Assembly: GCA_944386805.1 (NCBI GenBank)
Contig: CALXCO010000003.1
Location: 1-64,000, forward strand
Length of the DNA stretch: 64,000 nucleotides
Source: an uncultured Clostridia bacterium
GTDB taxonomy: Bacteria > Bacillota > Clostridia > Oscillospirales > Ruminococcaceae
Direction: 5' to 3'
Shown here in pieces: positions 33,377-42,042 of this stretch. The translations under genes were made by a program, and so were the position numbers. The notes beneath the pieces are model-generated. The model had not been told where the DNA came from. It searched no databases and saw only the letters and a list, made by a program, of their open reading frames with translations. The stretch's first letter is position 1. Every line of letters begins with the position of its first letter.

Positions 33377-34612
33377 TCAGCCCTCATACTTTTTCAGGCA
33401 GAGGGTCGCATTGTGGCCGCCAAATCCAAGCGAGTTGCTCAGTGCGACATGGATATCACTCTTGCGTGCCGTATTGGGGACGCAGTCCAGATCACATTCA
33501 GGGTCCGGAACCTGATATCCGGCAGTCGGCGGGATGATGCCGTTTTCCAGTGCCAGCGCGCAGACCAGCGCTTCCGTCGCACCGGCAGCACCCAGCAGGT
33601 GTCCGGTGACCGACTTGGTGGAGGAAACAGGAGTTCTGGACGCTTTATCCTCGCCCAGCGCCTTTTTGATGGCGATGGTCTCATACCGTTCATTCAGAGG
33701 GGTCGAAGTGCCGTGGGCGTTGATATAATCGACGTCTTCCGCGGTCAGGCCGGCTTCCTCAAACGACAGCTGCATACCTCTTGCAGCAGCTTCTCCGGTA
33801 GGAGACGGGCTGGTGATATGGTAAGCGTCGCCGGTTGCGCCGTAGCCGACAATCTCGGCGTAGATATGCGCACCGCGTGCCTTTGCATGCTCCAGTTCTT
33901 CCAGCACCAGAATCGTGCTGCCCTCGCCCATGACAAAGCCGCTTCTTTCCGCATCAAACGGAATGGAAGCACGGTCAGGGTTCTCAGCCTCGGTCAGAGC
34001 GCCCATATTGGCAAATCCGGCCAGTGCCAGAGGGGTGATTGCAGCTTCCGCACCGCCGGTGATGCAGGCGTCAAGGTAGCCGTTTTTGATATTGTGGAAA
34101 GCCTCGCCCACAGCGTGGGAGGAGGTTGCACAGGCCGTCACCGGCGCATAGTTGACCCCTTTAAAGCCGGTCTTAATCGAAATATTACCAGCTGCCATAT
34201 TGGAGATCATCATCGGGATGAAGAAAACCGAGACACGCTTAGGACCTTTCTGAAGATAATTGGAGTAGGAAGCCTCAAAAGTCTCCATACCGCCGATACC
34301 ACTGCCGACGATGACGCCGACACGGTAAGGGTCAAGGTCTTTCAGGTCGCTGCCGCAGTCCTTAAGGGCGTCCATAGCCGCCGCAATTGCGAACTGGCAG
34401 TAACGGTCCATCCGTTTTGCTTCCTTTTTGTCCATCCACTGACTGGGGTCAAAGTCGTGCACCTGAGCCGCGACTTTGACGTTGGTCTGGTTGTCGATTC
34501 CGGTGATCGGGGTAATGCCGTGTTTACCGGCGACGATCCGCTCCCAGAAGCTTTCGACCGTGTTGCCGACCGGGCTGATCACACCAGCGCCGGTGATTAC
34601 CACTCTTCTCAT
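33377..34612 (-). CDS. fabF: Beta-ketoacyl-ACP synthase II
   Basis: A 411-residue condensing enzyme. Catalytic triad: Cys in VTACATSSHAVGEA (about 163), His in NAHGTSTPLNE (about 303) and His in KSVTGHLLGAAG (about 339). The start at ATG 34612 gives the usual N terminus MRRVVITGAGVISPVG; a longer frame beginning in the fabG stop codon would add seven residues. AAAGGG lies 11 bases upstream. Confidence 0.97.
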   Translation of the reverse strand: MRRVVITGAGVISPVGNTVESFWERIVAGKHGITPITGIDNQTNVKVAAQVHDFDPSQWMDKKEAKRMDRYCQFAIAAAMDALKDCGSDLKDLDPYRVGVIVGSGIGGMETFEASYSNYLQKGPKRVSVFFIPMMISNMAAGNISIKTGFKGVNYAPVTACATSSHAVGEAFHNIKNGYLDACITGGAEAAITPLALAGFANMGALTEAENPDRASIPFDAERSGFVMGEGSTILVLEELEHAKARGAHIYAEIVGYGATGDAYHITSPSPTGEAAARGMQLSFEEAGLTAEDVDYINAHGTSTPLNERYETIAIKKALGEDKASRTPVSSTKSVTGHLLGAAGATEALVCALALENGIIPPTAGYQVPDPECDLDCVPNTARKSDIHVALSNSLGFGGHNATLCLKKYEG

Positions 34613-34632
34613 ACGCTTATAGTCCCTTTCCA

Positions 34633-35376
34633 TTACATGACCATCCCGCCGGAAACGACGAGCACCTGACCGGTGATATACGACGCCTTATCCGAAACCA
34701 GGAAGGAAACTGCGTTGGCAATATCTTCCGGTTCGCCCAGACGGCCCAGAGCAATCTGTTTAAGGATTTCCGCCTTGTAATCGTCTTCCAGCACATCGGT
34801 CATCGGGGTGCGGACAAAACCGGGCGCAACTGCATTGCAGGTTACGCCGCGGGAACCGAGTTCCTTGGCGACCGTTTTGGTCATGCCGATGACGCCTGCC
34901 TTGGAGGCGGAGTAGTTGATCTGACCGGCGTTGCCGAAGACACCGGCGACAGAGGAAATGTTGACAATTCGTCCGCTGCGCTGGCGCATCATGACCGCGC
35001 CGGTATGCCGCAGCATATTGAAAGTACCCTTGAGGTTGACGTTGATGACCGCGTCAAACTGTGCCTCACTCATTCTGACCATCAGGCCGTCCTTGGTGAT
35101 ACCGGCATTGTTGACCAGTGCGTCGATGGTGCCAAAGCGTGCCTTGACAGCCTTGACCAGTTCGCCGCATGCCTCAAAGTTGGAGACGTCAGCGATAAAG
35201 CATTCCGCCTCAACGCCCAGTTCCCGGCAGGCAGCAGCGACAGCCTCGCCGCCGTTTTCCACTTCACGCTCGGAGTAGCAGTCGATTGCGATATTAAAGC
35301 CATCAGCTGCGAGAGTTTTTGCGATGCAGGCGCCAATCCCCTGGGATGCGCCGGTAATCAGTGCTGTTTTCGCCAT
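34633..35376 (-). CDS. fabG: 3-oxoacyl-ACP reductase
   Basis: A 247-residue short-chain dehydrogenase reducing beta-ketoacyl-ACP with NADPH. The cofactor motif is TGASQGIGACIAKTL, NNAG follows at about 90, the catalytic Ser is in ISSVAGVFGN and Tyr/Lys in YSASKAGV (about 155-162). It sits between fabK and fabF with gaps of about 20 bases. Confidence 0.97.
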   Translation of the reverse strand: MAKTALITGASQGIGACIAKTLAADGFNIAIDCYSEREVENGGEAVAAACRELGVEAECFIADVSNFEACGELVKAVKARFGTIDALVNNAGITKDGLMVRMSEAQFDAVINVNLKGTFNMLRHTGAVMMRQRSGRIVNISSVAGVFGNAGQINYSASKAGVIGMTKTVAKELGSRGVTCNAVAPGFVRTPMTDVLEDDYKAEILKQIALGRLGEPEDIANAVSFLVSDKASYITGQVLVVSGGMVM

Positions 35377-35399
35377 GATTCTGATATTCCTTTCGGTGA

Positions 35400-36350
35400 T
35401 TATTCACAGATTTCGCTGTAACGGTTTTTCAGCAGTTTTTCTGCGCCGTCAAACATCGATTTGATAATTTCGCTGCAAGGACGGATTTCGTTGACCATGC
35501 CGCCGATCTGACCGCACATGAACGAACCGTTCTCCTTATCGCCTTCCTGGACAGCACGCCGCAGAGAGCCGATGGTCAGTTCCTCGATCTCAGCAAACGG
35601 CTTGCCGGCACGTTCTGCCTCGATAACCTTACGGGTATAACGGTTTTTGACCTGACGGCAGGGAGCGCCGCCGACACAGATGCCGCCGGTGATGGCAGAA
35701 TCGGTATCCTTTGCGCCCAGGACCATTTCCTTATAGTTGGGGTGAATCTGGCATTCGGGAGAAGCCAGGAAGACGGTGCCGCACTGGACACCTTCTGCAC
35801 CCATCATCAACGCAGCAGCCAGACCTCTGCCGTCAGCAATGCCGCCAGCGGCGATAACCGGGATTTTGACTGCGTCGACGACCTGCGGGACCAGGCACAT
35901 GGTTGTGATCTGGCCGATATGTCCGCCCGACTCCATACCTTCGGCGATGACTGCGTCAGCGCCTGCGCGCTCCATTCTCTTAGCCAGCGCGACCGAAGGG
36001 ATAACCGGAACGACGATAATACCGGCAGCCTTCCACTGTTCCATATACTTGCCGGGGTTGCCCGCTCCGGTGGTGACGACCTTAACTCCCTCTTCGACGA
36101 CGATGCGGGCAAGGTCTTCCGCGTTGGGACTCATCAGCATGATGTTGACGCCGAACGGCTTGTCGGTCATTTCACGGCATTTTCTGATTTCGCCGCGGAT
36201 AACCTCAGCAGGAGCACTGCCGCCGGCGATGATGCCGAGACCGCCTGCGTTGGAGACAGCAGCGGCAAGGTTTGCCTCAGCAACCCAGGCCATACCACCC
36301 TGAAAAATAGGGTACTTGATTCCCAAAAGCTCAGTAATTCTCGTTTTCAT
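35400..36350 (-). CDS. fabK: Enoyl-ACP reductase II (FMN-dependent)
   Basis: A 316-residue TIM-barrel flavoprotein of the nitronate monooxygenase-like superfamily that performs the last reduction of the cycle. Typical features are KYPIFQGGMAWVAEANLAAAVSNAGGLGIIAGG, EGMESGGHIG (about 140), AAGGIADGRGLAAALMMGAEGVQCGTVF and a C-terminal helical tail. Its place between fabH and fabG supports FabK rather than a nitronate monooxygenase. FabK enzymes are insensitive to triclosan, which is family knowledge. Confidence 0.95.
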   Translation of the reverse strand: MKTRITELLGIKYPIFQGGMAWVAEANLAAAVSNAGGLGIIAGGSAPAEVIRGEIRKCREMTDKPFGVNIMLMSPNAEDLARIVVEEGVKVVTTGAGNPGKYMEQWKAAGIIVVPVIPSVALAKRMERAGADAVIAEGMESGGHIGQITTMCLVPQVVDAVKIPVIAAGGIADGRGLAAALMMGAEGVQCGTVFLASPECQIHPNYKEMVLGAKDTDSAITGGICVGGAPCRQVKNRYTRKVIEAERAGKPFAEIEELTIGSLRRAVQEGDKENGSFMCGQIGGMVNEIRPCSEIIKSMFDGAEKLLKNRYSEICE

Positions 36351-36445
36351 ATTGAACCCTTTCCTTTCATGCCCGAAAAATCCGGGCCGGAATTATACTC
36401 CATCTGTCTCTCAGGGGAAGGATTTTATTCCATCCGCCTGCTTCT

Positions 36446-37432
36446 TTACAGTTCAAAAACGCATCCGCCATAGACCAGACCGGCCCCAAATCCGACCAGA
36501 CCAATCTTGCGTCCCGGTTTCAGCTCACCAGCTTCGCCCAGTTCGGACAGACCAACCGGAATACAAGCGGAGGAGGTGTTGCCGTAACGGTCAATGTTGA
36601 CATAAAACCGTTCGAGCGGCAGTCCGAGTTCCTTGGCTGCCGACTGGATAATCCGCAGGTTTGCCTGATGTGGAACGATCAGATCAAGTTCCGCAGGGGT
36701 TGTCCCAAACTTTTCGCAGGCTTCCTTGAGTGCGTGGCTCATGGCCGAGACTGCGAACTTGTACACTTCCCGTCCGTTCATATACAGCACGCCGGGACGT
36801 CCTACATCCGGGAAACCATCGATTGACTGAGGGTCAACCTGTTCCACAAACGGAACTTCATTGAGCGGACGGCGTGCAAACAGTGTATTTGCGCCCGTTC
36901 CGTCAGCACCCAGTACCGAAGCAAACCCTTTCTCACTCCATCCGACGACACATGCGCCCGCTGCGTCACCAAACAGCACGCAGGTGGAACGGTCGGTATA
37001 GTCGGTGATCTTGGAAAGACCTTCGGCCGAGATAATCAGCACATGATGGTACCCGTGCTGGAGGTACATATGCGCCATATCCAGCGCATAGACAAAGGCG
37101 GCACAGGCGGCGTTGATATCAAAAGCGACCGCGTTGACCGCGCCGATGGCTCCCTGAATGACACATGCCATCGAAGGGGTGATGTAATCACTGGTGACGG
37201 TGGTGCAGAGGATCAGGTCGATATCGGCCGGAGAAAGCCCGGCGTCGGCAATTGCCGCCTCAGCCGCCCGTTTGGCCATCACCCAGGTCGGCTGTTCGGT
37301 GATCCGGCGCTCCTTCATGCCGGTACGTTTAACAATCCACTCGTCAGAGGTCTCTACAATCTTTGCAAAATCGTCGTTTGTCACGACAGTCTCAGGCAGG
37401 TATCTGCCGGTTCCCAAAATTTTCAATCCCAT
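36446..37432 (-). CDS. fabH: Beta-ketoacyl-ACP synthase III
   Basis: A 328-residue enzyme that starts fatty acid chains from acetyl-CoA or branched acyl-CoA and malonyl-ACP. The triad is Cys in NAACAAFVYALD (about 113), His in VPHQANLRI (about 250) and Asn in YGNTSSACIPVGL (about 280). It is the first gene of the minus-strand cluster. Directly before the ATG is a poor ribosome site (GGGTTGAG); a better one, AAAGGAAG, is 25 bases away and is separated from the ATG by a small GCGCC/GGCGC hairpin, so folding of the leader may affect translation. Confidence 0.97.
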   Translation of the reverse strand: MGLKILGTGRYLPETVVTNDDFAKIVETSDEWIVKRTGMKERRITEQPTWVMAKRAAEAAIADAGLSPADIDLILCTTVTSDYITPSMACVIQGAIGAVNAVAFDINAACAAFVYALDMAHMYLQHGYHHVLIISAEGLSKITDYTDRSTCVLFGDAAGACVVGWSEKGFASVLGADGTGANTLFARRPLNEVPFVEQVDPQSIDGFPDVGRPGVLYMNGREVYKFAVSAMSHALKEACEKFGTTPAELDLIVPHQANLRIIQSAAKELGLPLERFYVNIDRYGNTSSACIPVGLSELGEAGELKPGRKIGLVGFGAGLVYGGCVFEL

Positions 37433-37518
37433 ATTCAGCTCAACCCGCGCCCAAGGCGCTTCCTTTCTTTGGTATCCAAACCCCGGAAGAAAAAGATTAG
37501 AAAACTTCCGTTTAAAAC

Positions 37519-37547
37519 TTGAAAAATTCCCGGAATTTTGGTATAGT
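37519..37547 (+). promoter_or_regulatory. fabD promoter with internal palindrome
   Basis: TTGAAA (37519-37524), 17-base spacer, TATAGT (37542-37547). The spacer is nearly filled by AAAATTCCCGGAATTTT (37523-37539), an inverted repeat with 8-base arms and one central base. A protein bound there would block RNA polymerase. The sequence does not match the FapR or FabT sites known to me. Confidence 0.68.
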
Positions 37548-37563
37548 GAAACTGTACTTCATT

Positions 37564-37592
37564 ATTGTATATTTTTAAGCCCGGATTGTCAA
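37564..37592 (-). promoter_or_regulatory. Promoter of the fabH-acpP operon
   Basis: On the minus strand TTGACA (37587-37592), 17-base spacer, TACAAT (37564-37569). Transcription would start near 37557 and run leftwards through the fabD promoter, while the fabD transcript starting near 37554 runs rightwards through this promoter. Confidence 0.75.
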
Positions 37593-37647
37593 CCGAAATC
37601 CGTCTGCGGAACTTCTATTTTGCCATATTTTTGGCGGTAAAAAAAGT

Positions 37648-37736
37648 CCCGCGGCAAATATTTTACATTTCCTTCACAGGATGGATTCAGTTGACCGCGG
37701 GTCATTTTTTTACCCTTCGGATTCCATCCGGGGGTA
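37648..37736 (+). promoter_or_regulatory. Attenuator-like leader of fabD
   Basis: In the leader of about 205 bases, CCCGCGG (37648-37654) and CCGCGGG (37695-37701) form a 7-pair stem with a 40-base loop, followed by TCATTTTTTT, a terminator-like arrangement ahead of the coding region. A second hairpin (TACCC..CGGAT with ATCCG..GGGTA, 37711-37736) follows and ends just before the ribosome site AGAAAGGA. No known riboswitch or T-box core is recognised. Confidence 0.55.
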
Positions 37737-37759
37737 TTTCAGAAAGGAACTGCAAAAGA

Positions 37760-38671
37760 ATGAAAACTGTTTTCCTGTTTGCCGGACAGGGCAGCCAGAC
37801 TCCCGGAATGGCTGTCGAACTTGTCCATGAATCTGCTTCTGCCGCGAAGGTATTTGACTGTGCATCCGAGGTGCTGGGTTTTGACCTGCTGGACAAATGT
37901 GCCAACGGCACCCCTGAGGAACTGGCCGCGACAACGGTCGCCCAGCCGGCCATTATGGCGACATCGCTTGCGGCACTGGCCTGTGTAAGAGAACGCGGGA
38001 TTGAGGCGGAGGCGGTTGCCGGACATTCGCTGGGTGAATACGCCGCAATGGTGACGGCGGGAATGCTGTCGATGGAAGACGGATTTAAGCTGATCGCACA
38101 CCGTGCGGCGGCAATGGGCAAATGTGCTGCCAACGGCGGCGGCTCAATGGCGGCGATTATGGGACTGCCGGCAGACGAGATCGCGGCGGTTTGTGAAGAA
38201 ATCCCCGGTTATGTCCTGCCTGTCAACTACAACTCGACCGCACAGACGGTCATTGCAGGTGAATCGGACGCAGTCGCTGCTGCCTGCGAAAAATTTGTCG
38301 CGATGGGCAAAAAAGCGGTTCCGCTGAAAGTCGCCGCTGCTTTCCATTCCAAACTGATGCAGCCGGCTGCCGATGAATTCTATCAAGCGGCAAAATCCTT
38401 TACCTTTAACAAACCGACGCTGGAATTTTACTCCAACCTGACCGGCGGACTGCTGGAAGACTTCTCGGATATGCCGGGATACCTTGCAAAGCATATCGTC
38501 TCCCCTGTCCGGTTTACCAGCGAGCTGGCAGCATTGCAGGCTGCCGGTTATACACGGTATCTGGAGCTTGGACCCGGAAAGACGCTGACCAGTCTGGTCA
38601 AGCGCACCCTCACCGGCGTCACCGCTCAGAATGTTGAAAACGCAAAAACCCTTGCCAAAGCGTGCGAATAA
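37760..38671 (+). CDS. fabD: Malonyl-CoA:ACP transacylase
   Basis: A 303-residue enzyme moving malonyl groups to ACP. It has GQGSQTPGM at the N terminus, the nucleophile in VAGHSLGEYAAM (about residue 90), the arginine region AHRAAAM and the catalytic histidine in AAFHSKLM (about 198). AAAGGA precedes the ATG. It is the only fatty acid gene on the plus strand, divergent from the main cluster, and is followed 18 bases later by manA. Confidence 0.96.
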   Translation: MKTVFLFAGQGSQTPGMAVELVHESASAAKVFDCASEVLGFDLLDKCANGTPEELAATTVAQPAIMATSLAALACVRERGIEAEAVAGHSLGEYAAMVTAGMLSMEDGFKLIAHRAAAMGKCAANGGGSMAAIMGLPADEIAAVCEEIPGYVLPVNYNSTAQTVIAGESDAVAAACEKFVAMGKKAVPLKVAAAFHSKLMQPAADEFYQAAKSFTFNKPTLEFYSNLTGGLLEDFSDMPGYLAKHIVSPVRFTSELAALQAAGYTRYLELGPGKTLTSLVKRTLTGVTAQNVENAKTLAKACE

Positions 38672-38689
38672 CGCAGAAAGGAGTAGGCC

Positions 38690-39658
38690 ATGATCTACTC
38701 ACTCTATCCTGTATTTAAAGACTACCTGTGGGGCGGAACCCGCCTGCGGGATGAATACGGCAAAAAATCTGACCTCGAAAAGGTCGCTGAAAGCTGGGAA
38801 CTGTCCTGCCACAAGGACGGCATCTCTTCGATTGGACTGGCCGGGATGGATGCTTCCAAACCGGTCCCGCTGACCGAATTTATCCGTATCCGCGGCAAAG
38901 CGGCGGTACTGGGAACCCGTCCGGCGGCATTTTCCTCCTTCCCTGTCATGATTAAGCTGATCGACGCCCATGACAACCTGTCGGTTCAGGTACATCCGGA
39001 CGACCGGTACGCAATGCGGGTGGAAGGTTCTGTCGGAAAGACCGAGATGTGGTACATCGTCGACTGTGAAGAAGGGGCAGAACTGCTCTATGGTTTTGAC
39101 CACCCGGTCACTGCGGAAGAAGTGCGGCAGGCGGCGCTGGACAATACCCTGCCTGACCTCTGCAACCATGTTCCTGTCCACAAAGGCGATGTTTTCTGGA
39201 TTAACGCCGGAACACTGCATGCGATTGGCAAAGGGATTGTGATCGCCGAGATCCAGCAGAATTCCAACCTGACCTACCGTCTGTACGACTACGGCCGGAC
39301 CGATAAGGACGGCAAACCGCGTGAACTGCATCTAGACAAGGCACTGGACGTCCTGCGCTTTGAACGTCCGGCACGGATGGGTCCGATCGGCCATCCTGAA
39401 CAGCACAACGGCTATACCCGAACTCTTCTGGGCAGCTGCCATTATTTCACAGTCTTTGGAATCGACCTGCACAGCGAATATACCGGCAACGCCACTCCCC
39501 TCTCCTTCCACTGCCTGACTGTAACGGAGGGCAGCATGGTGATTGAAAACGAGGGTCAGCTGGTCGAGGCGAAAAAGGGAGAAAGCTATTTTATCCCGGC
39601 AGGCGCCGGCGTATATACCCTCAAAGGCAGGGGCAACGTTCTGATTACAACCGTATAA
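38690..39658 (+). CDS. manA: Mannose-6-phosphate isomerase, class I
   Basis: A 322-residue zinc enzyme interconverting mannose 6-phosphate and fructose 6-phosphate. The zinc ligands are recognisable in LSVQVHPDD (Gln and His, about 98-106), KTEMWYIVD (Glu, about 117) and NAGTLHAIGKG (His, about 175). The N-terminal YPVFKDYLWGGTRLRDEYGK is typical of Firmicutes ManA. It is translated from a good site (AAAGGAG) and lies in one unit with fabD and the ROK regulator. Confidence 0.94.
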   Translation: MIYSLYPVFKDYLWGGTRLRDEYGKKSDLEKVAESWELSCHKDGISSIGLAGMDASKPVPLTEFIRIRGKAAVLGTRPAAFSSFPVMIKLIDAHDNLSVQVHPDDRYAMRVEGSVGKTEMWYIVDCEEGAELLYGFDHPVTAEEVRQAALDNTLPDLCNHVPVHKGDVFWINAGTLHAIGKGIVIAEIQQNSNLTYRLYDYGRTDKDGKPRELHLDKALDVLRFERPARMGPIGHPEQHNGYTRTLLGSCHYFTVFGIDLHSEYTGNATPLSFHCLTVTEGSMVIENEGQLVEAKKGESYFIPAGAGVYTLKGRGNVLITTV

Positions 39659-39679
39659 CTGCAAAAGGAGAGAACCAGA

Positions 39680-40924
39680 ATGGCTTTGTCTGCGCCTGAA
39701 CAGATCGCGGGAGAAAAACCCCGCGACATCAAACTGAACAACCGTCGTATTGTTTTGGAGCTGCTGCAGCGGAGCGACAGGGTTTCGCTCGGACAGCTTG
39801 CGGAAAGCTGCAACCTCTCCCGCAATACGATCAAAAAATGTATGGACTTTTTTGTCCGCAAAGGCATTGCCGCCGATGCCGGAAAAGGCAGCTCAACCAG
39901 CGAGGGCGGCAAAAAGCCGGATATGTTCATGCTGGATGAAAACTGGGGAATCGTCGGGAGCATTTACTCGGCCGGCAACCATCTGTACGGCGCGCTGTAC
40001 AGCATCGGACTGACGCTGCTGACCCGTGACGTGGAAGAACTGCCGGTCTATACTCCGGATGAAGTGGTTTCCGGATGCGGACGGCTGATGCGTCGGATGC
40101 TGGCGGACACCGGCAAGGACCCGGCACTGCTGAAAAGCGTCACCTGTTCGATTCACGGCGTCGTCGATATCCATACCGGCACCGTCTTTTCCAGTGGTCT
40201 GGGCGGCTGGAACGGACAGGTTCCGCTGGGAGAGATGCTGTCAGCCGAACTGTTCGGCGTGCCGGTCTACTGCTGCAACCCGGTCCGGTCGATGATGCTG
40301 TGTGAAGCCGAGCAGGACCCGACCGTTTCCGACAATTCGGTACTCCTGTACACCCATGGCCGTGGTGCAATGGCGGCGGTGATCCGGAACGGAGTTGTCG
40401 TTCAGGGCAAGCGGTGCGTACTGGGTGAAATCAGCGGTATCCCGCTCAATTTCACCTCTCATCCCGACTCGGATACCTCGCTTGGCGGCGACAGTCTGGG
40501 AGCGCTGGTCTGCCATGACCGGCTGATGTCTGAAATCGGCAGCAACCCGGCGCTGTATCTGTCGTCCAGCCTGTCGGGACTGGGACAGGAACCGGAACTG
40601 TCCGACATCTTTCAGGCTGCTGAAGCCGGAGACGAACTCGGACAGGCAGTCATGCGGTATGCAGCGAGATGGTTTGCCGTTTCACTGCGTCAGCTGCTGT
40701 TTCTGGCCGACCCGGATATCATCATTATTCAGGGTGATTATGCCGGCGCCGGGGAATATTTTCTCACAACACTGCGGCGGTATGTTCAGTCGTATGTTGC
40801 GCCGTCGGTCAGCGTCATCCCGGATATCCGGCTGTCCCGTCAGGAGGAAAACGGCTCCTGTCTGCGAGGAGGCGCGATTGTCTCCCGCAACCGGGTTTTC
40901 GCTTCGGATGAAATGTACGAGTAA
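39680..40924 (+). CDS. ROK-family transcriptional regulator lacking kinase motifs
   Basis: A 414-residue protein with an N-terminal winged helix (about 20-75: NRRIVLELLQRSDRVSLGQLAESCNLSRNTIKKCMDFF) and a C-terminal ROK-like ASKHA fold (about 95-405). The usual ROK features are degraded: the GExGH zinc/sugar motif appears as GEISGIPLNF and no catalytic Asp motif is evident, so it is a sugar-sensing or constitutive repressor and not a kinase. The ligand may be related to mannose or fructose because of the neighbouring manA, which is inference. Confidence 0.82.
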   Translation: MALSAPEQIAGEKPRDIKLNNRRIVLELLQRSDRVSLGQLAESCNLSRNTIKKCMDFFVRKGIAADAGKGSSTSEGGKKPDMFMLDENWGIVGSIYSAGNHLYGALYSIGLTLLTRDVEELPVYTPDEVVSGCGRLMRRMLADTGKDPALLKSVTCSIHGVVDIHTGTVFSSGLGGWNGQVPLGEMLSAELFGVPVYCCNPVRSMMLCEAEQDPTVSDNSVLLYTHGRGAMAAVIRNGVVVQGKRCVLGEISGIPLNFTSHPDSDTSLGGDSLGALVCHDRLMSEIGSNPALYLSSSLSGLGQEPELSDIFQAAEAGDELGQAVMRYAARWFAVSLRQLLFLADPDIIIIQGDYAGAGEYFLTTLRRYVQSYVAPSVSVIPDIRLSRQEENGSCLRGGAIVSRNRVFASDEMYE

Positions 40925-40935
40925 TTTTATGCAGC

Positions 40936-40971
40936 AAAGGCTGCGGCGTCAGAACACGCCGCAGCCTTTTT
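40936..40971. terminator. Bidirectional terminator
   Basis: AAAGGCTGCGGCGT and ACGCCGCAGCCTTTTT pair around 6 bases; between the convergent ROK gene (plus) and the membrane protein gene (minus). Confidence 0.92.
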
Positions 40972-40979
40972 GTATAGAT

Positions 40980-41876
40980 TCAGGACTCTGATATGGTATC
41001 TGACGCGGCGGCTGTTTTCAATCCACGCAGGGAGGATGCAATCATCCACAGCGCCAACCCCAGCACCGCCATACAGACCACTCCACCCGTCACGGCTGTC
41101 ATCATATGCCGGAACCCTTCATCCCGGTCCGACCCAAACGCGGCAATCATTGCAGTTTCCAGCGACAGCATCGAAACCAGTGCAGCGATAAAACTGACCA
41201 ATTTGGCGGCAGAGATGACCGGACTTTTATACCGATGGTACCGAATCAGGTTGATAATTGCCATCGTCATGACGTAAAAGGTATAGGCGGCGATTGCGAT
41301 GGTGACAGTCGGATGGTGGGAAAATCCCTGTCCCTGCCATACGATATAAAAGACGATGACGGCAAGAAAACTGTTCATCAGCACCAGCAGTACCCCGCAG
41401 ATACAACAGGTTTTATATTCCAATCGGGTCCGCTTCCCACTCCTTTTTCCACTTCCAGCCCGCAGCAGCAAAAAGCGTATGACTGCCAGCAATCCATAAT
41501 AACCCGCCAGCGTATAGAACCAGACCGACCGGTGATAAAATCCAAGTCCCAGCTGCATCAGAACGTACATCAGATTGACCGCGAGCGAACTGTAAAGAGA
41601 CAGTCGCACCCGTAATCCAGCGTCGCCGTTATAGCGGCGGATATAGCGGTTATGGCGGCGAAAGGAACGGAACCGGCGCCAGATTGCCGGGATTCTGACA
41701 GAAACCGCCGTCAGCGCGTAGGCCGACAGAAAATATGACAGATAGACGACAGCAGGGATTGGGTCGGCATCTGTAAACGCATAGATCAGCAGTCCCACCG
41801 CTGCCGGCACCAGCATAACCAGCCATCCTGCCGGCAAAAAAAGCAGTTTCAACAACCACTGCCCGAATTTTTTCAT
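40980..41876 (-). CDS. Polytopic membrane protein, unknown
   Basis: A 298-residue protein with about eight hydrophobic segments (roughly residues 8-32, 42-60, 92-112, 118-138, 157-180, 188-210, 225-245 and 262-285). A strongly basic loop of Arg and Tyr residues lies at about 65-88 (RRFRSFRRHNRYIRRYN) and another at 140-150. No transport or enzyme motif is recognised. It has no close partner gene; the terminator at 40936-40971 ends it. Confidence 0.72.
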   Translation of the reverse strand: MKKFGQWLLKLLFLPAGWLVMLVPAAVGLLIYAFTDADPIPAVVYLSYFLSAYALTAVSVRIPAIWRRFRSFRRHNRYIRRYNGDAGLRVRLSLYSSLAVNLMYVLMQLGLGFYHRSVWFYTLAGYYGLLAVIRFLLLRAGSGKRSGKRTRLEYKTCCICGVLLVLMNSFLAVIVFYIVWQGQGFSHHPTVTIAIAAYTFYVMTMAIINLIRYHRYKSPVISAAKLVSFIAALVSMLSLETAMIAAFGSDRDEGFRHMMTAVTGGVVCMAVLGLALWMIASSLRGLKTAAASDTISES

Positions 41877-41980
41877 CGGAAAACCTCCCTGTCCTGCATT
41901 TTGTCAGATTACCGGCATTGTACCACAGGAATGTTTCTGTTTTGTTTGGATTTGGGGAGGTGAAAAAAATAATGCAGACG

Positions 41981-42016
41981 AAAAACGGACAGGCCCATTC
42001 TGAAAAGGCCTGTCCG
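41981..42016 (-). terminator. Terminator of the GH32 gene
   Basis: On the minus strand GGACAGGCC and GGCCTGTCC pair, followed by GTTTTTCGTC. Confidence 0.85.
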
Positions 42017-42042
42017 TATGTTATGTACAGATCATATTCGGC

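Noticed and set aside
37640..37715. T-box riboswitch in front of fabD
   Set aside because: GACCGCGGG recalls part of the T-box sequence, but the GGGTGG portion, specifier loop and antiterminator are absent.
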